The position numbers were made by a program, and so were the translations under genes. DNA of 64,000 nt from Tritonibacter multivorans (GTDB lineage Bacteria > Pseudomonadota > Alphaproteobacteria > Rhodobacterales > Rhodobacteraceae), in the NCBI RefSeq assembly GCF_001458415.1, contig NZ_CYSD01000043.1:62001-126000 (forward strand), read 5' to 3'. Under the pieces are notes generated by a model. That model was not told the origin of the DNA. It saw only the letters and a list, made by a program, of their open reading frames with translations, and did not search any database. Below, piece by piece: positions 1 to 7,290 of the stretch. Each line of letters starts with the position of its first letter. Within the stretch, counting starts at the first letter, position 1.

Positions 1-44
1 TGCCGTCCCATTCCGTCATCACATACCTCAAGCGCAGCCGCTAA
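1..44 (+). CDS. Possible 3' end of a CDS entering from the left
   Basis: A frame open from the window edge ends at a TAA at 42-44 and reads ...SVITYLKRSR. It is only 14 codons, so no family can be named. The hairpin at 65-97 lies just downstream and could serve this gene as well as sspB, which converges on it. This could equally be a chance open frame. Confidence 0.3.
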   Translation, partial: PSHSVITYLKRSR

Positions 45-64
45 AGCGCGCAAATGTCAAAACA

Positions 65-97
65 AAAGCGCCTCTGACAACCTGTCAGAGGCGCTTT
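65..97 (-). terminator. Rho-independent terminator of sspB
   Basis: A perfect 15-bp inverted repeat (65-79 against 83-97) has a 3-nt loop. Read on the minus strand it is followed by TTTTGTTTT, giving a classical intrinsic terminator 26 nt past the sspB stop. On the plus strand the following sequence is less T-rich, so it is mainly a minus-strand terminator. Confidence 0.85.
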
Positions 98-122
98 GAT
101 TTAGGGTTTGTCTTGGGCGAGC

Positions 123-602
123 TTACTTGCGGAAGCTGTCCAGCGACACCACGTCAGCGTCTTTTTTGGCGTCGGCAGCTGGGGCTTCTTCCTCTTCCTC
201 GTCGAAATCGGGCAGGGTTTCGGTGGCGATAATGTCTTCGTCTTCTTCCAGCGCGTTTTCAAACCGCAGGCCGAATTCAACGGACGGATCGACAAAGGTC
301 TTGATCGCGTCATAAGGGATATAGAGCGGTTCCGGGCTGTCACCGAAGTTCAGCGTGACGGCAAAACCGTCTTCACCAATATCAAGGTTGTCATACCAGT
401 GCTGCATCACCACGGTCATTTCGCCGGGGTAGCGGTCTGACAGCCAGTCGGCCAGTTCCGCGTCCGGGTGGGCAGTGTCAAAGGTGATGAAGAAGTGATG
501 AGTGCCGGGCAGGCCATTGGCCGCAACATCTTCAAGCACGGTGCGGATCAGGCCACGCATGGCACGATGCATTAGGTTACCGTAGTCGATTTGCCGGGAC
601 AT
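123..602 (-). CDS. sspB: SspB, ClpXP adaptor for ssrA-tagged proteins
   Basis: This 159-residue protein matches the alphaproteobacterial SspB family, recognised by the N-terminal MSRQIDYGNLMHRAMRG segment and the conserved HHFFITFDTAHPDAE stretch. The family binds ssrA-tagged peptides and tethers them to ClpX for degradation in the cytoplasm. The globular substrate-binding domain occupies about residues 1-110. A flexible, strongly acidic linker (about 115-145) leads to the short basic tail SLDSFRK, which resembles the ClpX-docking C-terminus of SspB proteins. The gene is monocistronic and ends in a strong terminator. The tag-encoding ssrA gene is about 2.2 kb away on the same strand, which fits the function. 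Confidence 0.93.
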   Translation of the reverse strand: MSRQIDYGNLMHRAMRGLIRTVLEDVAANGLPGTHHFFITFDTAHPDAELADWLSDRYPGEMTVVMQHWYDNLDIGEDGFAVTLNFGDSPEPLYIPYDAIKTFVDPSVEFGLRFENALEEDEDIIATETLPDFDEEEEEAPAADAKKDADVVSLDSFRK

Positions 603-726
603 ATTTGTCTACCCTCTTGTCGTTGCTTCAAGCATAGGACTTTTTTGTGTTGGAACGAAAGCCTTTGCATCTGCCTTTTGGAACTATTTTCCCGCATATG
701 CAATGATGGTAAACGAAGACTGAACA

Positions 727-1971
727 CTATCTAAAGGCGCCCGTCAAAACTCCAACAGTTGCCATAACGATGAGCAAAAGCACCAGTTTCCCGCCACATA
801 GGCGATGAACCAGTGGCGCCAGCCCCACCAGCACCAAGGCATGTGTGTCCAGACTGGACCACACCGGCAAATTTACGCCGAAAGAGGTCGGTGCCAGTTC
901 CCTGAACAGAAGATGCAGGGTGAACCACAGGGAAAGGTTCAGCATCATGCCCGCCACCGCAGCAGTGATCGCGCTGAGCGCACCTTGGAGGCGGGGCAGG
1001 CGGGTGAGGTGCTCCAGATAGGGGGCCGCGGCAAAAATCCACAGGAAACAGGGCGCAAATGTCGCCCAGAGCGCAACCACGCCTGCGGCCACGGCCAGCC
1101 CAACCCCGCCTTGACCATGCCCGGCCAGCATGGCGACAAACTGCGTCACCAGCACCAAGGGTCCCGGTGTGGTTTCGGCCAATCCCAGCGCGTCGATCAT
1201 CTGGCCCGTTGTGATCCAGCCCTGGTCGCTGACAACAGTCTGGGTGACATAGGCCAAAACGGCATAGGCGCCGCCAAAGGTCACCACGGCCAGTTTGGCA
1301 AAGAACCAGCCAAGCGTGGCCAGAAACTCAGCCCCGATCCATGTCAGACCCGCCAAAGGCACCAGCCAGAGCGCCGCCCACAACGCCACATTGCGCCAAT
1401 GGCCCCGGCCCACATGCACCACGGTTTCGGCTTCGGGCGTGGTCATTTCAGGGCGCAGGAGCAAGCCCAGCCCGGCGGCCAGTGCCACCACCAGCGGAAA
1501 GGGTAAATTCAACAGGAACACCGCAAGAAAACCCGCAATGGCAACGGCTTGCCCGGTACGATCCTTCAGCGCTTTGCGTCCGATTCGGGCAAGCGCCTGA
1601 ACGACAATGACGATAACAGCGGCTTTGATGCCCAGAAAACCGGCCTGCACCAAAGGCAGCGCGCCAAACAGCGTATAGAGCCAGACCAGTGCGGCAATCA
1701 CGACGGCCCCCGGGCCGACAAACAACAGACCCGCCAACAGCCCGCCGGCAATACCCCGCAAGCGCCATCCGGCATAGGTGGCCAACTGCATGGCCTCTGG
1801 CCCCGGCAGCAGCATGCAGAACGACAGCGCGCGCAGAAAATCCTCTTCCGAGAGCCAGTTTTTGGTCTCCACCAGCTCTTTGTGCATGAGCGCGATTTGT
1901 GCCGCCGGGCCGCCAAAAGACAGGCAGCCGATCCGGCCAAAGGTGCGCGTCATATCTGCAAAAGACGTCAT
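727..1971 (-). CDS. chrA: Chromate transporter, ChrA family (CHR)
   Basis: A 414-residue inner-membrane protein with the duplicated CHR architecture. The N-terminal half carries SFGGP (18-22) and LLPGPEA (54-60). The C-terminal half carries the matching TFGGAY (231-236) and TTPGP (267-271), and about ten hydrophobic segments are visible. Bidomain ChrA proteins export chromate and give resistance, although many environmental homologues are untested and may move other oxyanions. The gene stands alone between sspB and the SnoaL-like gene, with no chromate regulator beside it. Family assignment is secure; the substrate is inferred from the family. Confidence 0.9.
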   Translation of the reverse strand: MTSFADMTRTFGRIGCLSFGGPAAQIALMHKELVETKNWLSEEDFLRALSFCMLLPGPEAMQLATYAGWRLRGIAGGLLAGLLFVGPGAVVIAALVWLYTLFGALPLVQAGFLGIKAAVIVIVVQALARIGRKALKDRTGQAVAIAGFLAVFLLNLPFPLVVALAAGLGLLLRPEMTTPEAETVVHVGRGHWRNVALWAALWLVPLAGLTWIGAEFLATLGWFFAKLAVVTFGGAYAVLAYVTQTVVSDQGWITTGQMIDALGLAETTPGPLVLVTQFVAMLAGHGQGGVGLAVAAGVVALWATFAPCFLWIFAAAPYLEHLTRLPRLQGALSAITAAVAGMMLNLSLWFTLHLLFRELAPTSFGVNLPVWSSLDTHALVLVGLAPLVHRLCGGKLVLLLIVMATVGVLTGAFR

Positions 1972-2114
1972 AGTGCCCCCGTGTCATTGCCGGGGTTGAT
2001 TCGCACCGGTCGCGCGCAGATGGCCTCAACCTGGGGGGCTCAGGCAAGTGTCGACGCCGCTTTGCGGCGCTGTTTTACAAAAACTTCACCCTAAAGCTCT
2101 GGGAGATGGTGCAT

Positions 2115-2549
2115 TCAGTCCGCCCAGATCAGCTTTTCACCTGTCAGGCAAATTGGCATTGCATCTTCCGGCAACTGGCCCAGCTGCGCATACATCTGGA
2201 AATAGTTGAAGTCCGACAGAAATTCGACAAAGCGGCCATCTTTGACGCGAACGGTGAGCTGTCCGGTGATGTTGACGTCGAAATGGCGCGAATTCTGCTT
2301 GCGGCGCACAGACACACGACAGGAGGCAAGATCATCCTGTTCCAGCGCATGGGTGATTTCGACATACATGTCCGGGATCAGCGCCTTGAACGCCTGAATG
2401 ACCTCGGCGTAGTCGTCGCGGTATTGAACCAAGCTTCGCACGGGCCCGCTAAAGCATATCTCGGGGTCCAGCATCTCTTCGATGACAGCGTAGTTGCCCT
2501 TATTCCAGATCTCTTCGTACCAGCGGCGGAGTAGATCAACGTGGCTCAT
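2115..2549 (-). CDS. SnoaL-like / NTF2-fold protein
   Basis: A 144-residue soluble protein opening MSHVDLLRRWYEEIWNKGN, the typical first helix of SnoaL-like polyketide-cyclase / ester-cyclase domain proteins of the NTF2 superfamily. The pattern FSGPV followed by an F-x-A-L-I-P-D segment near residues 70-77 also fits. Proteins of this fold act as small-molecule isomerases, cyclases or ligand-binding domains, and nothing here identifies the substrate. It is monocistronic, and its upstream region contains three 17-bp direct repeats and several TGTCGC motifs that could bind a regulator. Fold is likely; function is unknown. Confidence 0.8.
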   Translation of the reverse strand: MSHVDLLRRWYEEIWNKGNYAVIEEMLDPEICFSGPVRSLVQYRDDYAEVIQAFKALIPDMYVEITHALEQDDLASCRVSVRRKQNSRHFDVNITGQLTVRVKDGRFVEFLSDFNYFQMYAQLGQLPEDAMPICLTGEKLIWAD

Positions 2550-2799
2550 AGTTCACTCTGTGTTTAGTTAACACGACATTGCCTTTTGGCAGGTATTGCG
2601 ACAACGGTGCGCTGTCGAGCAAATGTGGCGCATTAATAATAAAATCATCGTTAAAGCGACATATGGGATACAGGATTTGATACAGGCGACAAACCGCAAT
2701 TCGCTCTTGGTCAACAGAGTGTCGCTTTTTGTCACTGCGAAGGTTTTGTCGCCGTGAAGATTTTGTCACTGTGAAGGGAAGTGCAGGTTTCTGTTGCCA
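2550..2799. promoter_or_regulatory. Upstream region of the SnoaL-like gene with repeated GCGACA/TGTCGC motifs
   Basis: No convincing gene is visible here. GCGACA or its complement recurs near 2598, 2655, 2688, 2720 and 2746, and once more inside ssrA near 2851. The stretch around 2625-2660 is AT-rich (a run like ATTAATAATAAAAT) and may hold the promoter for the minus-strand gene. The repeated motif could be an operator array; this is inference. Confidence 0.4.
2727..2777. repeat. Three tandem 17-bp direct repeats
   Basis: Units at 2727-2743, 2744-2760 and 2761-2777 follow the pattern TTTTGTCRCYGYGAAGR and differ at a few positions only. The spacing is exactly 17 bp without gaps. They sit between the 3' end of ssrA and the promoter side of the SnoaL-like gene. 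Iteron-like spacing suggests a protein-binding array, but a simple tandem duplication is also possible. Confidence 0.8.
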
Positions 2800-3095
2800 G
2801 GTACCTGCGAACCCCGCCTTACACGGCTAGGCGTAAGGGCTTAAGTTTCGGCGACATTTACAGCTTACGCTGCAACTGCCATTGCCGGAGCACGATTGTC
2901 ATTTGCAATTGTACAAGTTTCGCCGATAACGGTGGCAGACAGCCGAGACAAAGCTAACCTCTTTAGACGTCCGTCGATCCTATTTCGTCCCCTTGATCCC
3001 CAAATGAAGGATGTTTGGTGGAGACGCCGGGTACCGCCCCCGGGTCCGATCCGTTTATTACAAGCGCGTTTATGTCCATAGTCCCGAAGGACAAG
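2800..3095 (-). ncRNA. ssrA: tmRNA, two-piece circularly permuted form; ends approximate
   Basis: On the minus strand the acceptor piece comes first and ends at CCA (3018-3016). Its T-arm is CCGGG/CCCGG (3043-3039, 3031-3027) with loop GGCGGTA. A short spacer follows, then the coding piece starts GGGGACGAAATAGG at 2992. GGGGACG pairs with CGTCTCC of the acceptor piece to form the tRNA-like stem. The tag frame runs from GCA at 2906 to TAA at 2865 and encodes ANDNRAPAMAVAA, an alphaproteobacterial tag similar to the Caulobacter tag in its ANDN start and AVAA end. tmRNA rescues stalled ribosomes and marks the product for ClpXP. A TATATT box at 3105-3100 with TTCAAC 17 bp upstream is a possible promoter, putting the start near 3093. 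The 3' end near 2800-2850 is not defined. Confidence 0.93.
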
Positions 3096-3213
3096 AGACA
3101 ATATATGCGCGCAACCGACGGAGTTGAAGGGCAAAAAACACCAAAAGCGAATATTCCCTCTGTGCCCCGGTGAAGTGCTCTGGTGCTGCGGACCTGAGAG
3201 CGTCAGGCCGCCG

Positions 3214-3999
3214 TTACGTCCGGGGCAGAGAGGCGCGTTGGGCCATGGCCTTGCGGCTGAGTGCCATTGTTTCGCTTTGGAGGTCGTCCAGACAGGCCAC
3301 CACGCGGTTTGCATCCTGCCGCTCCATGGCGTCAGCGATACGCATATGCAGGGCGATCAAGGTTTCGCGGTAGGGGGCTTTGAAGGTGATCATATTCATC
3401 AGCGGCTGCATGGCCTCCACCGCTCCGGCGAGCTGATAACTCAGCACTGGGTTCATGGCGGCATCCACCAGCGCCCGGTGAAAGGCCACATCCGAGGCGC
3501 AGAAATCGCTGTCGGTCAGGTCGGGTTCCTGCTGGCGGGCAATTTCGCTGTGCATGCGGGCCAGATGTTCGGCCTCGCGCCGGGTGGCGGCCAACGGGGC
3601 GCAGGCGCGCTCCATCGTATAACGCGCCTCGCAGGCGGTTTCAAAATCGACCTCGTTCATCGACAGCAGAAGCGTCGAGGTGGTGATCTGCTGGCGGTAG
3701 GCCTCGGCATAGCTGAGCCGGTTTACAAAAGCCCCGCCCGTCGCGCCGCGTTGGGTGCGGATCAGGGATTGGGCGGCCAGACGTTTCAGGGCTTCGCGAA
3801 CCGTAGGGCGCGAGACGCCGAATTGCGCCGACAGCTCTGCTTCTGACGGTAGGCGGGCGTCCACGATCAGCTCTCCGGACACAATCGCGTCGCGGATGGC
3901 GGCGGCAATCTGAGCGGACAGGTCGGCGCTGGTTTTCTGCCGTCTGGTCACGGGTCTGGTGTCGGTGCGGGTCTCGGGGCGGGCCACTGGACGGGTCAC
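3214..3999 (-). CDS. FadR-subfamily GntR transcriptional regulator
   Basis: A 261-residue repressor-type protein. The GntR winged helix lies at about residues 25-92, with the recognition helix GVSRPTVREALKRL at 61-74. The all-helical FCD ligand domain follows at about 110-240, and D170, H174, N183 and H218 are candidates for the metal/ligand site of this family. It is divergent from acuI, with 150 bp between the two starts. A perfect 19-bp palindrome there (4028-4046) matches the FadR-type operator pattern. The likely role is local control of acuI and of its own gene, with a small acid or acyl-CoA as possible effector. The basic, Thr/Arg-rich first 20 residues leave the exact start uncertain. 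Confidence 0.9.
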   Translation of the reverse strand: MTRPVARPETRTDTRPVTRRQKTSADLSAQIAAAIRDAIVSGELIVDARLPSEAELSAQFGVSRPTVREALKRLAAQSLIRTQRGATGGAFVNRLSYAEAYRQQITTSTLLLSMNEVDFETACEARYTMERACAPLAATRREAEHLARMHSEIARQQEPDLTDSDFCASDVAFHRALVDAAMNPVLSYQLAGAVEAMQPLMNMITFKAPYRETLIALHMRIADAMERQDANRVVACLDDLQSETMALSRKAMAQRASLPRT

Positions 4000-4027
4000 G
4001 GGGCGAAGGATCCTTGTTGACAGGGTC

Positions 4028-4057
4028 TTAATTGTCAGACAATTAATTGTAAGACAT
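4028..4057. promoter_or_regulatory. Predicted GntR/FadR-type double operator
   Basis: TTAATTGTCAGACAATTAA (4028-4046) is a perfect palindrome with 9-bp arms. Its core TTGTCAGACAA (4032-4042) fits the FadR-family consensus TNGTNNNACNA exactly. A second near-match, TTGTAAGACAT, lies at 4047-4057 with its centre 15 bp away. The pair sits about 30-60 bp upstream of the regulator start and about 95-120 bp upstream of acuI, so binding could control both genes. Confidence 0.75.
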
Positions 4058-4149
4058 TTGATGGTCTGCGCGCAGTCTCGGCAATTCGCGGCTGCAATGC
4101 AAGGTCCGCATGTGGTGCTTTACAGGCTTCCAAAGGGGGGGAGAAAACG

Positions 4150-5145
4150 ATGTTCAAGGCATTTCTGCTGGAGAAGGACGACGACAGTGGTTTGGCTGCA
4201 GGGCAGATCACCGATCTGTCTGAAGACCAGCTGCCCGAGGGCGAGGTGACCGTTGCGGTGGCGTTCAGCACCGTGAACTACAAGGATGGCCTGTGCCTGA
4301 GCGCCAAGGGCGGTGGCCTGGTGCGCACTTACCCCCATGTGCCGGGCATCGATTTTGCCGGAACGGTCGAGGCCTCGTCCGACGACCGCTACAAACCCGG
4401 CGATCGCGTGGTGTTGACCGGCTGGCGCGTGGGCGAGGTCCACTGGGGCGGCTATGCGCAAAAGGCACGGGTCAAGGCAGATTGGCTGGTGCCGCTACCC
4501 GATGGCATCACAGCACGTCAGGCCATGGCTGTTGGCACGGCGGGCTTTACCGCGATGCTGGCGGTTATGGCGCTGGAGGATCACGGTCTGGCACCGGGCC
4601 AGGGGCCGGTTCTGGTCACCGGTGCGGCCGGGGGCGTGGGATCGGTTGCCTGCGCAATCCTTGCGACCCTTGGCTATGAGGTTGCGGGCGTCACCGGACG
4701 GCCAGAGACCGAAGGCTATCTGCGGGATCTGGGCGTGAGCCAGATTGTGGCTCGCGAAGAGATCAATGAAACGGTGAAAGCGCCGCTCGAACGGGAATCC
4801 TGGGCGGGCTGTGTGGATGCGGTGGGCGGTGACATGCTCGCGCGTGTTCTTGGGCAGATGCGCTATGGTGCGTCGGTTGCGGCGGTCGGTCTGGCTGGCG
4901 GGGCCAAGCTGCCCGCCAGCGTCATTCCCTTCCTTCTGCGCGGGGTGAACCTGCTGGGGATCGATTCGGTGATGCAGCCCTATGACAACCGCCTGCGGGC
5001 CTGGGAGCGGGTTGCCCGGGATCTGCCGCTGGACAAACTGGAAGCCATGGTGCAGCCCGCGAGCCTTGGTGACCTGCCGCAACTGGGCGAGGACATCCTT
5101 GCAGGACGTATCAAGGGACGCGTGGTCGTGGACGTAAACACCTAA
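4150..5145 (+). CDS. acuI: Acrylyl-CoA reductase AcuI (YhdH-type quinone oxidoreductase)
   Basis: A 331-residue zinc-free medium-chain dehydrogenase/reductase of the YhdH/AcuI family. Visible hallmarks are NYKDGL (43-48), VPGIDFAGTV (64-73), the NADPH-binding TGAAGGVGS (157-165) and the C-terminal GRIKGRVVVDV. AcuI reduces toxic acryloyl-CoA to propionyl-CoA with NADPH and is important in 3-hydroxypropionate and DMSP/acrylate metabolism of marine bacteria. A strong GGGGGGGAG ribosome site precedes the ATG. It is divergent from the GntR regulator and followed by a hairpin, so it appears to be a single-gene unit. No dmdA or other DMSP gene is beside it here. Confidence 0.93.
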   Translation: MFKAFLLEKDDDSGLAAGQITDLSEDQLPEGEVTVAVAFSTVNYKDGLCLSAKGGGLVRTYPHVPGIDFAGTVEASSDDRYKPGDRVVLTGWRVGEVHWGGYAQKARVKADWLVPLPDGITARQAMAVGTAGFTAMLAVMALEDHGLAPGQGPVLVTGAAGGVGSVACAILATLGYEVAGVTGRPETEGYLRDLGVSQIVAREEINETVKAPLERESWAGCVDAVGGDMLARVLGQMRYGASVAAVGLAGGAKLPASVIPFLLRGVNLLGIDSVMQPYDNRLRAWERVARDLPLDKLEAMVQPASLGDLPQLGEDILAGRIKGRVVVDVNT

Positions 5146-5177
5146 GGTCAGGGCCTTGTATTGAAACACCAAAAAAG

Positions 5178-5201
5178 GTCAGGCCTGTTGACGGGCCTGA
5201 C
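5178..5201 (-). terminator. Hairpin after acuI whose T-run lies on the minus strand
   Basis: GTCAGGCC (5178-5185) pairs perfectly with GGCCTGAC (5194-5201). On the minus strand it is followed by CTTTTTT, giving an intrinsic-terminator shape. On the plus strand the following bases are GGCCAGCC. Both neighbouring genes are on the plus strand, so it may block antisense transcripts or act only as an mRNA 3' hairpin. Confidence 0.55.
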
Positions 5202-5254
5202 GGCCAGCCTAAGTAGAGGCTCCGTTCAATAAAAACTCTACGGGGCACAAGCAG

Positions 5255-6697
5255 ATGGCAAACCAAGGACCAGTGATCTGGTGGATACGGCGCGATCTTC
5301 GGTTGCGGGACAATCCTGCGCTGGCGCAGGCCATTGCGCTGGCAAAAGGCGCGGGGGTGATCCCGGTCTATATCCTGGACCCGCTGGATATGGCGATGGG
5401 GGCTGCTCCGCAGCTTCGGCTTGGCCTTGGGCTTGGGAAATTTGCTGAAACATTAAAGGCTTGCGGGTCGAAGTTGGTCTTGCGTCGCGGGTCCGCGCTG
5501 GCGGTTCTGAAGGAGATCTGCACTGAAGTCGGGGCGCAGGCCGTCGTTTGGTCGCGCGCCTATGATCCGGACGCGATTGCGCGGGACAGCGAGGTCAAAG
5601 CCGCCCTCAAAGACCTTGGGATCGAAGCCAAATCTACCGGTGGTCGGGTGCTCTTTGAACCCTGGACCGTAGCCACCGGTGCGGGGGGCATGTTCAAGGT
5701 CTATACGCCCTTCTGGAAAGCTGTCCGCGAATGCGATCCGGGTGGCGTTTTGGCGGCCCCGAGCGCTCTGCCAAGGCCGGGCCAGTGGCCCGCGACGCTC
5801 GAACTTGAGGAGCTGGGTCTGGGGCGTGCCATGAACCGGGGCGCAGATATTGTTGCAGCCCATTGCCACGTCGGAGAGGACGCCGCGCAGGCCCGTTTGG
5901 ATCAGTTCCTTGAACGGGCCGTGATCGCATATAAAACGGATCGCGACGCGCCGGCGGTGCAGGGCTGTTCGGGCCTGTCTGAGAACCTTGCCTGGGGGGA
6001 AATCAGCCCGCATCGGATCTGGCATGCGGGCATGGCGGTCTGGCATACGGGCATGGCGCAGGCGGGGGCTGAGACCTTTCTCAAGGAACTGTGCTGGCGC
6101 GAGTTTGCCTATCACCTGATGTATCATTCGCCCCAGATCCTGACACGCAATTGGCGGCCACAATGGGATGCGTTTCCCTGGGAAGCGGAGCCGAACCCGC
6201 AGGTGCTGACTTGGCAGCAGGGGCGCACGGGGTACACGCTGGTCGATGCCGCAATGCGAGAGCTTTATGTCACCGGGCGTATGCACAATCGGGCACGGAT
6301 GGTTGTGGCAAGCTTCCTGTGCAAGCATCTGATGATCCATTGGAAACTTGGAATGCGCTGGTTCGAGGACTGTCTTGTTGACTGGGACCCGGCGGCCAAT
6401 GCAATGGGCTGGCAATGGGTTGCAGGTTCTGGCCCTGATGCGGCGCCATTTTTCAGGATTTTCAACCCGGACACCCAGGCGCAAACCCATGACCCGCAGC
6501 GTGCTTACCGCGATCTGTGGCTGGCCGAAGGCAAGCGCGCGCCGTCGCCGCAGGCACTGTCTTTTTTCGACGCGGTCCCGCGCCATTGGGCCTTGCGCCC
6601 GGACATGGGGCCGGCGCTGCCTGTGGTGGATCTTAAAGTCGGGCGCGCGCGGGCACTGGAGGCGCATGCGGCGCTGAAGTCTCAGTCCGCGGGGTAA
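5255..6697 (+). CDS. phrB: Deoxyribodipyrimidine photolyase (class I)
   Basis: A 480-residue DNA photolyase that uses blue light and FADH- to split cyclobutane pyrimidine dimers. The N-terminal antenna-binding Rossmann domain starts IWWIRRDLRLRDNPAL. The C-terminal FAD domain shows the highly conserved run ELYVTGRMHNRARM, then WQWVAGSGPDAAPFFRIFNP. The length is normal for a class I CPD photolyase. The start at 5255 has a GGGGC ribosome site upstream. It stands between acuI and trgA and appears to be transcribed on its own. A cryptochrome-like role cannot be excluded, but the catalytic region is intact. Confidence 0.93.
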   Translation: MANQGPVIWWIRRDLRLRDNPALAQAIALAKGAGVIPVYILDPLDMAMGAAPQLRLGLGLGKFAETLKACGSKLVLRRGSALAVLKEICTEVGAQAVVWSRAYDPDAIARDSEVKAALKDLGIEAKSTGGRVLFEPWTVATGAGGMFKVYTPFWKAVRECDPGGVLAAPSALPRPGQWPATLELEELGLGRAMNRGADIVAAHCHVGEDAAQARLDQFLERAVIAYKTDRDAPAVQGCSGLSENLAWGEISPHRIWHAGMAVWHTGMAQAGAETFLKELCWREFAYHLMYHSPQILTRNWRPQWDAFPWEAEPNPQVLTWQQGRTGYTLVDAAMRELYVTGRMHNRARMVVASFLCKHLMIHWKLGMRWFEDCLVDWDPAANAMGWQWVAGSGPDAAPFFRIFNPDTQAQTHDPQRAYRDLWLAEGKRAPSPQALSFFDAVPRHWALRPDMGPALPVVDLKVGRARALEAHAALKSQSAG

Positions 6698-6809
6698 GTC
6701 GCAATCAAGGTAAACTTTGCCTTGTTATGGCCACCTTTGGTGCCAATAGTCGGGTCATTTCCGACACTTGGTCGTGTAACTGGTACCCCGATCGAAGGAC
6801 GCAGAGCCG

Positions 6810-7250
6810 ATGCCTACCGCCGCCCGCCTTGTTGCTGCCCTGTCTTTGGCGGCATTGGCCTATGTGGTCACAATGCTTCTCCCGCCATTGCTGCCTGAGG
6901 GCACGAATTTCTCCAAGGTGACTTGGGTCAATGTGGGGCTCGGCGTGATCTGGGGCTGGTGGCTCATGGGGACACGGATCGGGCGGGGATTTGTTGCTGC
7001 GGTCAACAATGGTGTAACGGGGGCTGCGGTTCTGATGCTGTCGGGGCTATTTGTGCAGGGTGCTGCCAAAATGTTCAATCAGGCGCATCGACGTATCTAT
7101 GATGATCCCTTTGAGGCGCTGGCGGATATTTTTGTTCTGGCGCTGGACTATTTCTTTGTCATCGCGGTGCCACATGTGCTTATCACACTGTTGATCGGCG
7201 GCGTGCTGTCCGGACTTTTGACGGAAAATGCGGGCCGTCGCTGGCGCTAG
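6810..7250 (+). CDS. trgA: TrgA-family membrane protein (tellurite resistance locus)
   Basis: A 146-residue protein with about four hydrophobic segments (near 8-26, 40-58, 65-85 and 112-136), matching the TrgA family. trgA was first described with trgB and cysK in a Rhodobacter sphaeroides tellurite-resistance locus. The same order trgA-trgB-cysK is found here, with 40 and 80 bp gaps, so the three are probably co-transcribed. Biochemical function is unknown; the inner membrane location is predicted. Confidence 0.85.
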   Translation: MPTAARLVAALSLAALAYVVTMLLPPLLPEGTNFSKVTWVNVGLGVIWGWWLMGTRIGRGFVAAVNNGVTGAAVLMLSGLFVQGAAKMFNQAHRRIYDDPFEALADIFVLALDYFFVIAVPHVLITLLIGGVLSGLLTENAGRRWR

Positions 7251-7290
7251 GGCGCAACGGTTTTCACAAGCGATATGAAAGGCCATTGGT

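Noticed and set aside
2865-3314. 149-codon minus-strand protein ending ANDNRAPAMAVAA
   Set aside because: The end is the tmRNA tag; the rest of the frame crosses the acceptor piece and is not a protein gene.
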